Positions 34,781-43,787 of a DNA stretch of 64,000 nucleotides are shown piece by piece. Source of the DNA: Labedaea rhizosphaerae. Its GTDB lineage: Bacteria > Actinomycetota > Actinomycetes > Mycobacteriales > Pseudonocardiaceae. The position numbers were made by a program, and so were the translations under genes. The stretch covers positions 372,001 to 436,000 of the forward strand of contig NZ_SNXZ01000007.1 in the NCBI RefSeq assembly GCF_004362825.1. Reading direction: 5' to 3'. The notes beneath the pieces are model-generated. The model had not been told where the DNA came from. It saw only the letters and a program-made list of their open reading frames with translations, and did not search any database. The first letter of the stretch is position 1. Every line of letters starts with the position of its first letter.

Positions 34781-36260
34781 CCTCGGGCCTCCCGCGCGTA
34801 TCCGTGACCGCCGCCAACGCCTGGTAGTCGACCTTGCCGCCCGCGGTCTGCGGGAGGCGGTCGACGTGCCGGAAGACCACGTGCCTGCTCGGCACCCCCA
34901 GCGCCTCGGCGAGCCGGCGGCGCTGCTGCTCGTGCACGTCCGGATCGCCAGAGCCGACCAGGTACACCACGTCATCGGTGCCGCCGACAACGGCTGCGGG
35001 GTGATCGGGCCGCTCGACCATCCGCTCGAGGTCGTCGAGGCTCGTGCGCACGCCGAGCACCTTGACGATCCGCTTGGTGCGGCCGGTCAGGTACAGGTAA
35101 CCCTCGCGCAGGTAACCCAGATCCCCGGTGTCGAGCAGGTCCACCTCGGCGCCGCGGCCGAGGTCCGCGCGCCCGCGCGCGTAGCCCAGCATGACGCCGG
35201 GACCGCGGTAGTGCACCGGGCCCTCGCCGGGCAGCGCCCGGTCGTGCGGTGCCTGCGACCCGATCGTGCCGACCGTGCCTATCGTGATCGTGCCGCCCGG
35301 CACCGCCCGGCCCACCGACCCGACCCGGTCCGGCAGCTGGTCGGGGTCCAGGCACGCGATCCGCGACGTCGCCTCGGTCTGGCCGTACATCGGCACGAAC
35401 CTGCCGCCGTGCCGGCGCATCAGCTCGGCCAGCCGCAGGGTCACCTCGTCGCCGAGCCGTGCGCCCGACTGCGTCATCGTGCGGATCGCACTGCGCGCCA
35501 ACAGCTTGACGTGCGACGGCCCGAATGCCGCGTAGGTCGTGGGCACCGCGGCGAACGAGGTCGCACCGGCGCGGATCAGGTGGTCCCACATCGCCAGCGA
35601 CAGCGGGGAACGGTCGCTGAGCACGATGCTCGCCCCGGCCCGCAGGTGGGAGTTCAGCACCGACAGGCCGTAGGCGTGCGTGATGGGCAACGTCGTCGGG
35701 GCGCGCTCGGCCGCGGTGATGCCCAGCGCCGCGACGATGGCGTCGGAGTTGGCGGCGATCCCGGTGTAGGACAACCGCACGGCCTTGGGGCTGCCCGTAC
35801 TGCCCGAGGTCGACAGCAACAGGGCCGTGCTCGGGTCGATGTCGTTGTCGAGCACGTCGAACGGCACGGTCGCACCGCGCCGCAGGATCACGGTCCCGGT
35901 GGGCGGATCGGGCACGGGGTGGTAACCCATTTCGGTCAGCTCCGCGCCGCCATCCGGACCCGGAACCACGAATTCCGGTTGGTAGGCCGCCAGAACCGCA
36001 GCGGTTGCCGGGAGGAACGCGACCGTGTGGCCCAATCGCAATGCGGCCGAATAGGCCATCAAGGTGGGCAGGTCACGATTCCCCGCGCACAGCACGAGCG
36101 CTTTGCGGTCGTGGCGCAGCACGCGCTCGACGCCGCCGACGAGCCCGGCCAATTCCCCGTAGGACAACGTGTTCCCGCCGATCAGGTGCACGGCGGGGGA
36201 GTGCGGCGCAGCGGCGTCGTGGGTCACGAGGTCCAGCCGCGCCAGCGTCATAGCGGTCAT
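34737..36260 (-). CDS. AMP-dependent ligase, second in the operon
   Basis: A 507-residue ANL-superfamily enzyme and first gene of the minus-strand operon. It shows LLLSTSGSTGSPKAVRLS (A3), MYGQTEATSR (A5), LLDTGDLGYL (A7), GRTKRIVKVLGVR (hinge) and PQTAGGKVDY (A10 Lys). The N-terminal domain is short. The overall look is of an acyl-ACP/CoA ligase rather than an NRPS A domain; substrate cannot be read. It is transcribed divergently from the ACP-KS genes at 36375. An ATG at 36251 is an alternative start. Confidence 0.88.
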   Translation of the reverse strand: MTAMTLARLDLVTHDAAAPHSPAVHLIGGNTLSYGELAGLVGGVERVLRHDRKALVLCAGNRDLPTLMAYSAALRLGHTVAFLPATAAVLAAYQPEFVVPGPDGGAELTEMGYHPVPDPPTGTVILRRGATVPFDVLDNDIDPSTALLLSTSGSTGSPKAVRLSYTGIAANSDAIVAALGITAAERAPTTLPITHAYGLSVLNSHLRAGASIVLSDRSPLSLAMWDHLIRAGATSFAAVPTTYAAFGPSHVKLLARSAIRTMTQSGARLGDEVTLRLAELMRRHGGRFVPMYGQTEATSRIACLDPDQLPDRVGSVGRAVPGGTITIGTVGTIGSQAPHDRALPGEGPVHYRGPGVMLGYARGRADLGRGAEVDLLDTGDLGYLREGYLYLTGRTKRIVKVLGVRTSLDDLERMVERPDHPAAVVGGTDDVVYLVGSGDPDVHEQQRRRLAEALGVPSRHVVFRHVDRLPQTAGGKVDYQALAAVTDTRGRPEGEADELAATVRPRA

Positions 36261-36311
36261 TCTGCGGGCTGACCCCGGCCGTGGTCCATAGTCCGGGCAA
36301 AAGGGCTGTGC

Positions 36312-36340
36312 TTGACGTCCGCGATTCCGGTGGCAAGGAT
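36312..36340 (+). promoter_or_regulatory. Candidate promoter for the ACP-KS-C operon
   Basis: TTGACG (36312-36317), 17-bp spacer, AAGGAT (36335-36340), giving a transcript start at about 36347 and a 28-base leader with a GGAAAGGGAG ribosome binding site before the ATG at 36375. It lies in the 114-bp gap between divergent operons. Confidence 0.5.
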
Positions 36341-36374
36341 TTTGCAGACGTGCCACAGGAAAGGGAGTTCCCCG

Positions 36375-36635
36375 ATGATCGCTGAGATCCGCCTGTTCCT
36401 GCTGCGGTCATTGACCGAGATGAGGTACGACACCGACGGCATCGATGACGACACCGTGCTGGGCCCGGCGGGCGCTGACCTGGAGTCGCTGGCCCTGGCC
36501 GAACTCGCGATGCGCGTGGAGGACCAGTACGGCGTGCGGTTCCTCGACGACGAGGCCGAGCGCTTCGCCGCCATGACCGTCGGGGAGTTCTGCGCCGCGG
36601 TGGAGAACCGGGTCAAGGCCGCGTCCGCCACGTGA
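36375..36635 (+). CDS. Acyl carrier protein
   Basis: An 86-residue acyl carrier protein with the modification site GADLESLALAEL (Ser in the place of DSL) and the helical pattern of the family (AELAMRVEDQYGVRF). It overlaps the following ketosynthase by GTGA, so the two are a functional pair. Translation should start at 36375, where a GGAAAGGGAG precedes the ATG. Confidence 0.9.
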   Translation: MIAEIRLFLLRSLTEMRYDTDGIDDDTVLGPAGADLESLALAELAMRVEDQYGVRFLDDEAERFAAMTVGEFCAAVENRVKAASAT

Positions 36636-37867
36636 GCGCAACCGGTGCCGTGACGGGGATCGGGCTCGTCAGCCCGGTCGGGGTCGCGGTGGAGACCGTG
36701 TTCGACGCGGTGTGCTCCGGGCGTTCCGGTCTCACCCGCCCACCGGAGGACCACCCGTTGCACGGCGTCGTCGACGTGGCCGCGTTCGGCCCGCCCATCG
36801 CCGCGGACAGCGTGCTGGCGCCGAAGGACGCGCGGACCGTGGACCGGTCGATCGTGATGGCGTTGCGTGCCGCCGAGGACGCCTTGGCCGACGCGGGGAT
36901 CGTCGTCGGTCGCGACGTCGACGAGTACCGAGTGGCGGTCGTCCTCTCCGGGGTCGGGGGCCTGGAGACCCTTGCGCAGCAGGCACTCGAGCGTTCCAGG
37001 CGAGGCCGGCTGGGGGTCAGCCCGTTCATGCTGCCGGGTGTGCTGCCCAACATGGCGGCCGCGCGGACCGCGATCAAGTTCGGCATCCGCGGCTACACGT
37101 CGTCGGTCGGCACGGCGTGCGCGGCCGGCGGTCAGTCGCTCGGCGAGGCCCTGCGGATCCTGCGTGCGGGCGAGGCGGACGTGGTGGTGTGCGGTTGCAC
37201 CGAGGCGCCGCTGTTCCCGACGTTCGCCGACGCCTTCGGCAACGCGCTCGCCCTGGCCCGCGGCTGGCCCGATCCGGCCAGTGCCAGCCGCCCGTTCGAC
37301 CGGCGCCGCAACGGACTCGTGCTCGGTGAGGCCGCCGGGGTCTTCGTCCTGGAACGGCCCGAGTTCGCGCGGGCGCGCGGCGCGGACGTGCGCGCCGCAC
37401 TGCTCGGCTGGGGCGCGACGAGCGACGCCTATCACCCGACCACACCCCGCCCGGACGGCTCCAGTGCCGCCGAGAGCATGCGGATCGCCTTGCGGGACGC
37501 GGGTCTCGAGGCAGGCGACATCGGTTACCTCAACGCCCACGGCACGAGCACGAAAGCCGGTGACGCGGCCGAGACCAAGGCCATCCACGGCGTGTTCGGT
37601 GCGAACATGCCGCCGGTCAGCTCCACCAAGGGCGTCACCGGGCACATGCTCGGCGCGTCCGGGGTGGTCGAGGCCGCCATCAGCGTCACGGCCCTGCGCC
37701 GCGGTCTGCTCCCGCCGACCCACAACCTCGACGACCCGGACCCGGCCTGCGACCTCGCGCACATCCGCAAGGAGCCGCTGGCCGCCACCGTGGACGCGGT
37801 CATGTCCAACTCGTTCGGCTTCGGCGGCCACAACGTGAGCGTGATCTTCGGGCGTGCCGATGGCTGA
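36632..37867 (+). CDS. FabF-type beta-ketoacyl-ACP synthase
   Basis: A 411-residue KAS II/type II PKS-like ketosynthase with a complete catalytic set: Cys163 in GTACAAGGQ, His303 in NAHGTST, Lys333 in SSTKG and His338 in GHMLGASG. The C-terminal SFGFGGHN is also normal. It is alone, without chain-length factor, ketoreductase or dehydratase in this operon. With the ACP upstream it could make one decarboxylative condensation, for example building a short beta-keto acyl group for transfer by the C-domain protein that follows. It overlaps both neighbours. Confidence 0.93.
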   Translation: MSATGAVTGIGLVSPVGVAVETVFDAVCSGRSGLTRPPEDHPLHGVVDVAAFGPPIAADSVLAPKDARTVDRSIVMALRAAEDALADAGIVVGRDVDEYRVAVVLSGVGGLETLAQQALERSRRGRLGVSPFMLPGVLPNMAAARTAIKFGIRGYTSSVGTACAAGGQSLGEALRILRAGEADVVVCGCTEAPLFPTFADAFGNALALARGWPDPASASRPFDRRRNGLVLGEAAGVFVLERPEFARARGADVRAALLGWGATSDAYHPTTPRPDGSSAAESMRIALRDAGLEAGDIGYLNAHGTSTKAGDAAETKAIHGVFGANMPPVSSTKGVTGHMLGASGVVEAAISVTALRRGLLPPTHNLDDPDPACDLAHIRKEPLAATVDAVMSNSFGFGGHNVSVIFGRADG

Positions 37868-39266
37868 GCCGAGCATCGAGCGGATCGGCGTCCCGTTCGC
37901 CGGGCCCGGCGAAGGCACCGCACCCCTGACGTGGGGCCAGAAGGCGATCATGCAGGACATGCGGGCGACCGGCTGGACGCACAACAACAGCGGCGCCCAC
38001 CCGTTGCCCGAGGGGCTCACCGTCGCCGACATGGCCGAGCGGCTCAGCCGCCTGATGGGCAAGCACCCGGCGCTGCGCACGCAAGTGGGGGTGGACGCGG
38101 ACGGGCGGCCCTGCCAGGTGGTGCACGGTCGCGGCGAGATCGACCTGGAGGTCGCGACCTTCCCCGACGAGGTCGACCGCGCCGAGGCGATCCACTACGG
38201 GAACCTGCTGTGGTTCGAGTGGATGCAGACGCCGCTGGAGCTCGACACCCCGTGGCTGCTGCGGATGTCGGTGATGCAGCACCGGGGTGCGGCCGTGTAC
38301 CTGGTGCTGACCGTCGGCCACCTCGCCGCCGATGGCACGGGCACGCTGTTGGTCATGACCGACCTCGGCATCGGCGAGCTGGCCGAGCGCGAGGTGGACC
38401 CGGACGCGGTGTGGACGATCGACCTCGCCCGGCGTGAGCAGACCCCCGAGGTGCGCCGGGTCAGCGACCGCGCGATGCGGTACTGGGAACGGCAGTTGCG
38501 CCCGCTGCCGCCCACGACGTTCGGCGAACCGACGCACCCGCAAGGCAGGCAGGGACACCGTTACTGGCACGGCCGGTTCAACTCGCAAGCGGCGTACCTC
38601 GCTGTGCTCGCCATCGCTCAGCGGACCCGTACCGACACCTCACGGGTGCTGCTCGCGGTGATCGCCATCGCGATCGGCCGGGCGACCGGGCGCAACCCGC
38701 TCACCTCGCACGTGATCGTCAGCAACCGGTTCCGCCCGGGCCTCGCCGACGTGATCGGCACGCTGAGCCAGAACTCGGTGCTGACCGTCGACCTCGACGG
38801 CACGGTGGACGACGTGATCGGGCGCGTGCGCCAGGCCGCGACGGTCGCGTGGATGCACGCGTACTACGACCCCGACCAGCTCGAGGAGCTGACCGGCCGG
38901 CTGGACGCCGAACGCGGCCACCCGGCCCGGATCACCTGCCGCATCAGCGATCGCCGGTTCAGCACCAGGCCGGCCACCGAGGCACGGGTGCGCGACGCCG
39001 TCATCACCCCGGCGGCGATCGCGGCGAAACAGCCCGAGACCTTCATCAGCTGGGATGGTCACCTGGACAACCTGCCCGAGCAGGCGTTCATCAACATCGA
39101 GGACCAGCCGGAGACCGTTCACCTGCAACTGGTCTTCGACATGGGCGTGCTCTCCACCGAGGAGGTGGAGACGATGCTGCGTGCGGTCGAGGAGGTGGCC
39201 ATCGAGGCCGCGTTCGACCCGGCGGCGCCGACCCGTGTCCCGGCGGCCGCTAGGCATCCCACGTGA
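37860..39266 (+). CDS. Stand-alone condensation-domain protein
   Basis: A 468-residue single condensation domain. The active site reads VGHLAADGTG: Gly153 replaces the first His while the catalytic His154, the Asp and the Gly are kept. The N-terminus has PLTWGQKAIMQDM (C1). The start overlaps the KS stop by 8 bp, so it is coupled to the ACP-KS pair and probably transfers the acyl group built there to an amine or hydroxyl. The last 17 bp overlap the 3' end of the convergent P450 gene. Confidence 0.88.
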   Translation: MAEPSIERIGVPFAGPGEGTAPLTWGQKAIMQDMRATGWTHNNSGAHPLPEGLTVADMAERLSRLMGKHPALRTQVGVDADGRPCQVVHGRGEIDLEVATFPDEVDRAEAIHYGNLLWFEWMQTPLELDTPWLLRMSVMQHRGAAVYLVLTVGHLAADGTGTLLVMTDLGIGELAEREVDPDAVWTIDLARREQTPEVRRVSDRAMRYWERQLRPLPPTTFGEPTHPQGRQGHRYWHGRFNSQAAYLAVLAIAQRTRTDTSRVLLAVIAIAIGRATGRNPLTSHVIVSNRFRPGLADVIGTLSQNSVLTVDLDGTVDDVIGRVRQAATVAWMHAYYDPDQLEELTGRLDAERGHPARITCRISDRRFSTRPATEARVRDAVITPAAIAAKQPETFISWDGHLDNLPEQAFINIEDQPETVHLQLVFDMGVLSTEEVETMLRAVEEVAIEAAFDPAAPTRVPAAARHPT

Positions 39267-40443
39267 GCGGCAGCGCCTCCATGCTGCGCACGATCAGGCC
39301 GGGCTTGAAACGCAGTTCGGACTCCGGCACGGCAATGCGCAGCCCCGGGAGCCTGCGCAGCAGTCCGCCCAGCGCCTCCTGCAACTCCATCCGGGCCAGG
39401 GCCGCGCCGAGGCAGTGGTGCGGGCCGACGCCGTAGGCCACGTGCGGGTTGACCGCGCGGGTGAGGTCGAGCCGGTCGGGTTCGGCGAACGCCGCCGGGT
39501 CGCGGTTGGCCGACGACACGACGGGGAGCACGACCGACCCGGCGGGGATGGGCACGCCGCCGAGGTCCAGGTCGACGGTCGCGATGCGGGGGAGCAGGAT
39601 CCCGTTGTCCCCCAACTGGATGTAGCGGGTGAGCTCTTCGGCGGCGCGAGCGATGGCCGCCGGGTCGTCGCCGCGCAGCGATGCGAACTGTTCGGGGTGG
39701 CGTGACAGCACGAGCAGGAAAAGGTTGATCTGGTTGGTGGTCGACTCGTGCCCGCCCGCGAGGATGCCCGCCGTGACCGACACCAGTTCGCGCTCGGACA
39801 GATCGTCGTGCTGGTCCCACGCGGCGATCAGCGCGCTCATCAGGTCGTCACCAGGGTTCTTGCGCCGCTGGGCGATCAGCTCACCGAAGGCCGCCAGCGC
39901 CGCCTTGGGCCGTTCGGGGTCGGCGGCCCAGTCGCTCACCAGCGCGTCCGACCACTCCTTGAGCCGGCCCCGATCTTCTTCGCCCACACCGAAGAGCTCG
40001 CTGATCACGAAGATCGGCAGCGGTTGCGACAGGTGCTCGACCAGATCGGCGGGCCGCCCGGCCGCCACCATGTCGTCGATCATGCCGTCGACGAGCCGGG
40101 CCACGTCGGCGCGCATCGACTCGACCCGCCGGGCGGTGAACGCGCTGGACACCACGCGGCGGACCTTCGTGTGCCGCGGTGGGTCCATGCCCAGCAACGA
40201 GTCGTCGGCCAGCGAGCCCAGCTCCCACTCCGGTCGCTCGGGTCCGCTCGCCGCGGCCCGGCTGAACCTCGGGTCGGTGAACACCTGGCGCACGTCCGCG
40301 TGCCGCGTGGCGAGGTAGGCGATCGTGCCGTCCGGCAACGCGATCCTGGGCACCGGGTCCGACGCACGCAGCCGGGCGTACTCCGGTGACGGGTGCGGCA
40401 TGACCTCCGCCTGGGGCAACGGGAAGCGCAGCGGTGGTGTCAT
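39250..40443 (-). CDS. Cytochrome P450
   Basis: A 397-residue soluble bacterial P450 (CYP105/107-like in layout). The haem-binding loop is YGVGPHHCLGAALA with Cys344, the I-helix motif is AGGHESTT, and the K-helix ExxR is EELTRY. It starts within the stop of the adjacent glycosyltransferase (ATGA) and is second in that two-gene minus-strand operon. It likely oxidises the terpenoid or acyl part of the product; a ferredoxin is not encoded nearby. Confidence 0.93.
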   Translation of the reverse strand: MTPPLRFPLPQAEVMPHPSPEYARLRASDPVPRIALPDGTIAYLATRHADVRQVFTDPRFSRAAASGPERPEWELGSLADDSLLGMDPPRHTKVRRVVSSAFTARRVESMRADVARLVDGMIDDMVAAGRPADLVEHLSQPLPIFVISELFGVGEEDRGRLKEWSDALVSDWAADPERPKAALAAFGELIAQRRKNPGDDLMSALIAAWDQHDDLSERELVSVTAGILAGGHESTTNQINLFLLVLSRHPEQFASLRGDDPAAIARAAEELTRYIQLGDNGILLPRIATVDLDLGGVPIPAGSVVLPVVSSANRDPAAFAEPDRLDLTRAVNPHVAYGVGPHHCLGAALARMELQEALGGLLRRLPGLRIAVPESELRFKPGLIVRSMEALPLTWDA

Positions 40444-41615
40444 GCGGGTGCTCCTTCGCCGGCGGCGAGCCCGGCGAGCACGCCGACGACCTCGGCGGGA
40501 CTGGGCATCGCGGTGATCCGGTCGCGCATCAGCAACGCGGCGTCGCGCCACGGGCCGGCGCCGATGAGCGTGGCGACGGCGTCCCGGACGCTTGCCGCAT
40601 CCGGGTTCTCCAACGACATCCCGGCGCCCGCGGCGAGCAGCCGTTCGGCGTTGAAGTGCTCGTCGCCGACCTCCGGCAGGATCAGCTGCGGCACGCCGTG
40701 CGCGAGCGCGGTCAGCATCGTGCCTGCGCCGCCGTGCTGGACCAGCGCGGCACAGCTGGGGAGGACGAGGCGCAGGGCCAGCGGGCCGTCGGAGACGCGG
40801 ACGTTGTCCGGTACCGGTCCGAGGGCGTCGCGCTGCGCCTTGACCACGGCGAGCACGACCTCCACGTCGAGTTCGGCGACCGCGCGCACGACGTCCGGCA
40901 GTTCGGCCCGGTCGGAAAGGCCGGGACCGGCCACCGTGCCGCCGGTGATGCACACGCGCGGGCGCCGCGGCGGCTCGTGCAGCCACGACGGGAGGACGCT
41001 GGTTCCGTTGTAGGGCACGTAACGCAGGTGCTGCACGGGTCCGGTCAGCGGCACCTGCATGGGTTCGGGCACCGGGTCGAGGGTCAGCGCACCGGTCGTG
41101 CTCACGTCGTCGGCGGTGAGCCCGAACCGGGCGGCCAGCGGGCCCAGGACGGCCTCGCGGTCCATTCGCAGCGTGCTGGTGTGATCCGGCCCCCACAACG
41201 CGAGCACGCCGGGCACCTCCAGCGCGGCCGCCGCCACCGCCGCGGCCAGGTTGAACGGTTCCCAGACAACGAGATCCGGCCGAAAGGACCGGCCGAAGGC
41301 GACCAAGTCGTCCAGCAGCGCGTCGGCCATCCGGACCACTCCGCCGTCCGGTGTGATCGCCGGCTCGAGCGCGTCGTCCCCCGCTTCGGGCCCCGCGGAC
41401 TTGCCGACTTTGCCTACGTGGCCGGTGAAAACCTCCTCGAAGTCGACGTCGGCGCCGAGTGGCACGGCGGCCAGTCCGGCACCGGTGATCACGGGCGTCA
41501 TCGAGGGATGGCTCGCCACCAGCACTTCGTGCCCGGCCGCCCGCAGGGCCCAGGAGAGCGGGACCAGGCAATAGAAATGCGAACGCCAGCCCCAAGTCGA
41601 GATAAGTATGCGCAC
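40440..41615 (-). CDS. Glycosyltransferase (EryCIII/GT1-like)
   Basis: A 391-residue GT-B glycosyltransferase of the macrolide/aromatic antibiotic type. The N-terminus is MRILISTWGWRSHFYCLVPL, with the His expected for the catalytic base region; the C-terminal nucleotide-sugar domain has VQHGGAGTMLTALAHGVPQL and EVGDEHFNAERL. It starts with GTG at 41615. Such enzymes use dTDP-deoxysugars, but no dTDP-sugar genes are seen in the window. It is first of a two-gene operon with a P450. Confidence 0.92.
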   Translation of the reverse strand: MRILISTWGWRSHFYCLVPLSWALRAAGHEVLVASHPSMTPVITGAGLAAVPLGADVDFEEVFTGHVGKVGKSAGPEAGDDALEPAITPDGGVVRMADALLDDLVAFGRSFRPDLVVWEPFNLAAAVAAAALEVPGVLALWGPDHTSTLRMDREAVLGPLAARFGLTADDVSTTGALTLDPVPEPMQVPLTGPVQHLRYVPYNGTSVLPSWLHEPPRRPRVCITGGTVAGPGLSDRAELPDVVRAVAELDVEVVLAVVKAQRDALGPVPDNVRVSDGPLALRLVLPSCAALVQHGGAGTMLTALAHGVPQLILPEVGDEHFNAERLLAAGAGMSLENPDAASVRDAVATLIGAGPWRDAALLMRDRITAMPSPAEVVGVLAGLAAGEGAPA

Positions 41616-41654
41616 CCAGCATGCTTACCCGATCCAGGCCGCGCGGGGAATCCG

Positions 41655-41684
41655 TTGACACGGACCGGATTCGTGGCGGAAGCT
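41655..41684 (+). promoter_or_regulatory. Candidate promoter for the P450 at 41693
   Basis: TTGACA (41655-41660), 18-bp spacer, GAAGCT (41679-41684). The implied transcript start is at about 41691-41693, i.e. on the ATG, so the mRNA may be leaderless. The same GAAGCT box occurs before the gene at 43788. Confidence 0.4.
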
Positions 41685-41692
41685 CACCGGTC

Positions 41693-42856
41693 ATGGCTGT
41701 CGTCGGCGAACTGCGCCGCTACCCGTTCGCGCCGTTCACCGGCGACCTGCCCGGCGAACTACTCGCGATGATCGAGTCCGATCCGGTGAGCCGCGTGCTG
41801 CTGCCCGACGGCGAACCCGCTTGGCTCGTCCTGGATTACGCCAATTGCTGCACGGTGCTGGCCGACCCGAGGTTTTCCCGTCTGGGCACGGTTCCTGGCC
41901 CGGACGAGCCGCGTGACCTCAACATGGACGGCCCCGCGCACGCGGCCGTGCGGCGCGTCGGCGGCAAGGCGTTCAGCGCGCGCCGGATCGAGACCTATCG
42001 GGCGCGCGTGCAGGAGATCGCCGACGAACTGATCGACGACATGGTGGCGGGCCCGCGACCGGCCGACCTGATCAGCGGTCTGGTCGGGCCGCTGCCGGTG
42101 CGCGTGGTGTGCGAGGTGCTGGGTGTGCCCGTGCCCGACCGCGCGGAGTTCCAGGGCTGGCTCGCCGGTCTCAACTCGGTGCTCACGTACAACTCGATGG
42201 AGGCCGCACGCAAGCTGTGGGACTACCTGTCCCGGCAGGTGACGGCCAAGCACGAGGCGCCCGGTGACGACTTGCTGTCGGCGTGGCTCGCCGACCAGCC
42301 CGAGCACGGCCTGACCGACCAGGAGCTGACCGTGCTCGCGATGGGCCTGCTGCGCGGCGGCCTGGAGGTCAGCTCCACCGCCGTCGGGCTGCGGGCGTTG
42401 TTCCAGCACCCGGAGCAGTTGGCGAAGTTGTTGCGGGATCCAGACAAGGCGGCCGCGGCGGTGGACGAGATCCTCCGTTACACCGCCGTCAGCAGCATGT
42501 TCCGGGTCCAGGTGGTGCTCGAGGACCTGACGCTGGGCGGCGTGGCGTTGCGGGCGGGGGAGCGCGTGATGGCGGTCCCGTGGGTCGCCAACCGTGATCC
42601 GCGGATCTTCCCCGATCCCAACGTGTTCGACATCGACCGCAACCCGTCCGTGCCGCACCTGGCCTTCGGGTACGGGCCGCACTTCTGCCTCGGTACGGCG
42701 CTGGCCAAGCTGGAGGTCTCCCTGTCGATCATGACGCTGCTGCGCCGGTTGCCCGGCCTCGCCCCCGCCGTCCCGCTCGACGAACTGCCGTGGCGGCACG
42801 ACCGGGTCAACGGGGGCATCGAGTCGTTTCCCGTGAAGTGGCAGGAAGTTCAGTAG
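41693..42856 (+). CDS. Cytochrome P450 with atypical I-helix
   Basis: A 387-residue P450. Haem loop [15 protein letters not shown] with Cys332; K-helix ExxR in DEILRY. The I-helix reads [10 protein letters not shown], so the usual AGxxT acid-alcohol pair is Glu-Val: the conserved Thr is Val. P450s lacking this Thr often do unusual chemistry or rely on a substrate hydroxyl for proton delivery. It is divergent from the glycosyltransferase and its 3' end overlaps the dioxygenase gene by 7 bp. Confidence 0.92.
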   Translation: MAVVGELRRYPFAPFTGDLPGELLAMIESDPVSRVLLPDGEPAWLVLDYANCCTVLADPRFSRLGTVPGPDEPRDLNMDGPAHAAVRRVGGKAFSARRIETYRARVQEIADELIDDMVAGPRPADLISGLVGPLPVRVVCEVLGVPVPDRAEFQGWLAGLNSVLTYNSMEAARKLWDYLSRQVTAKHEAPGDDLLSAWLADQPEHGLTDQELTVLAMGLLRGGLEVSSTAVGLRALFQHPEQLAKLLRDPDKAAAAVDEILRYTAVSSMFRVQVVLEDLTLGGVALRAGERVMAVPWVANRDPRIFPDPNVFDIDRNPSVPHLAFGYGPHFCLGTALAKLEVSLSIMTLLRRLPGLAPAVPLDELPWRHDRVNGGIESFPVKWQEVQ

Positions 42857-43713
42857 TCCTCGACGGCGTTCACCCGATCGGGCCAGTAGCGTTCGCCGGG
42901 CACCGGGCGGTAGTGCTCCCAGCGCGGCGGGTTGCCCGTCGGGTGGTCGCCGAGCACGGTGATCCGCTGGCCCCGGCGCCGTTCCTGGTAGTCGTTGACG
43001 GCGTAGTGCTGCGTGGCCCGGTTGTCCCACATGGCCACGTCGCCCGGCTGCCAGCGGTAGCGGCAGGTGAACTGCGGGCTCTCGGAGAACCGGAAGAGGT
43101 ACTCCAGCAGCGCGTCGCTTTCGTTGCGGGACAACTGCGGGATGTGCGAGGTGAAGAGCCGGTTGACGTAGAGGGAGCGCCGGCCGGTCTCGGGGTGCAC
43201 GCGGACCACGGGGTGCTCGGCACGGCTGGAGAACTCGGTGCCGACCCGGATCGTGTGGATCGCGGTGAGCCCATCCAGCAAGTCGCGCAACGGGGCCGAA
43301 AGGGCCTCGTACACCAGGTGCTGGTTGCTCCACATGGTGTCGCCGCCGGCGGATGGCAATTCCACCAAATGCAGGATCGAGGCGATGGGCGGGCTTTCGT
43401 GAAAAGTCATGTCGGTGTGCCAGATGTCGACCTTCGCCCCCTCCTCGGAGTCGATGAGCACGATCTCCGGGTGGTCGGGCATCCGGGGCAGGTACGGGTG
43501 CAGTTCCACCTCACCGAACCGCCGGCCGAAGGCGATGTGGGCCTCGGGCGTGAGGTCCTGCTGGCCGGGCAGGAACACCACCTGGTGGCGCAGCAGCCGG
43601 TCGTGGATGAGGGCGAACTGCTCATCGGTCAGCGCGTTCAGGTCGATGCCGCGGATCTCCACGCCGAGGGCGCCCGACATCAGCCGGATCTCCGGCGCGG
43701 TCACACTGGTCAT
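42850..43713 (-). CDS. TauD/TfdA-family Fe(II)/2-oxoglutarate dioxygenase
   Basis: A 287-residue taurine dioxygenase-like enzyme. The iron ligands are visible as HTD in [11 protein letters not shown] and a later His in [10 protein letters not shown]; the 2-oxoglutarate-binding Arg is in [11 protein letters not shown]. Such enzymes hydroxylate, desaturate or ring-close natural products. It is a single-gene minus-strand unit between a P450 and an O-methyltransferase. ATG at 43713 gives the normal family N-terminus; another ATG at 43731 is possible. Confidence 0.92.
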   Translation of the reverse strand: MTSVTAPEIRLMSGALGVEIRGIDLNALTDEQFALIHDRLLRHQVVFLPGQQDLTPEAHIAFGRRFGEVELHPYLPRMPDHPEIVLIDSEEGAKVDIWHTDMTFHESPPIASILHLVELPSAGGDTMWSNQHLVYEALSAPLRDLLDGLTAIHTIRVGTEFSSRAEHPVVRVHPETGRRSLYVNRLFTSHIPQLSRNESDALLEYLFRFSESPQFTCRYRWQPGDVAMWDNRATQHYAVNDYQERRRGQRITVLGDHPTGNPPRWEHYRPVPGERYWPDRVNAVEDY

Positions 43714-43752
43714 GCGCTCATCTTGTGCCATGACAAGGGAAACGTCCACAGG

Positions 43753-43781
43753 TTGACGCTGAACCGGTCGGTGGGGAAGCT
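43753..43781 (+). promoter_or_regulatory. Candidate promoter for a leaderless methyltransferase gene
   Basis: TTGACG (43753-43758), 17-bp spacer, GAAGCT (43776-43781). Start of transcription would be at about 43788, which is the GTG start codon; no Shine-Dalgarno is present, in agreement with a leaderless mRNA. Confidence 0.45.
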
Positions 43782-43787
43782 GCACCG

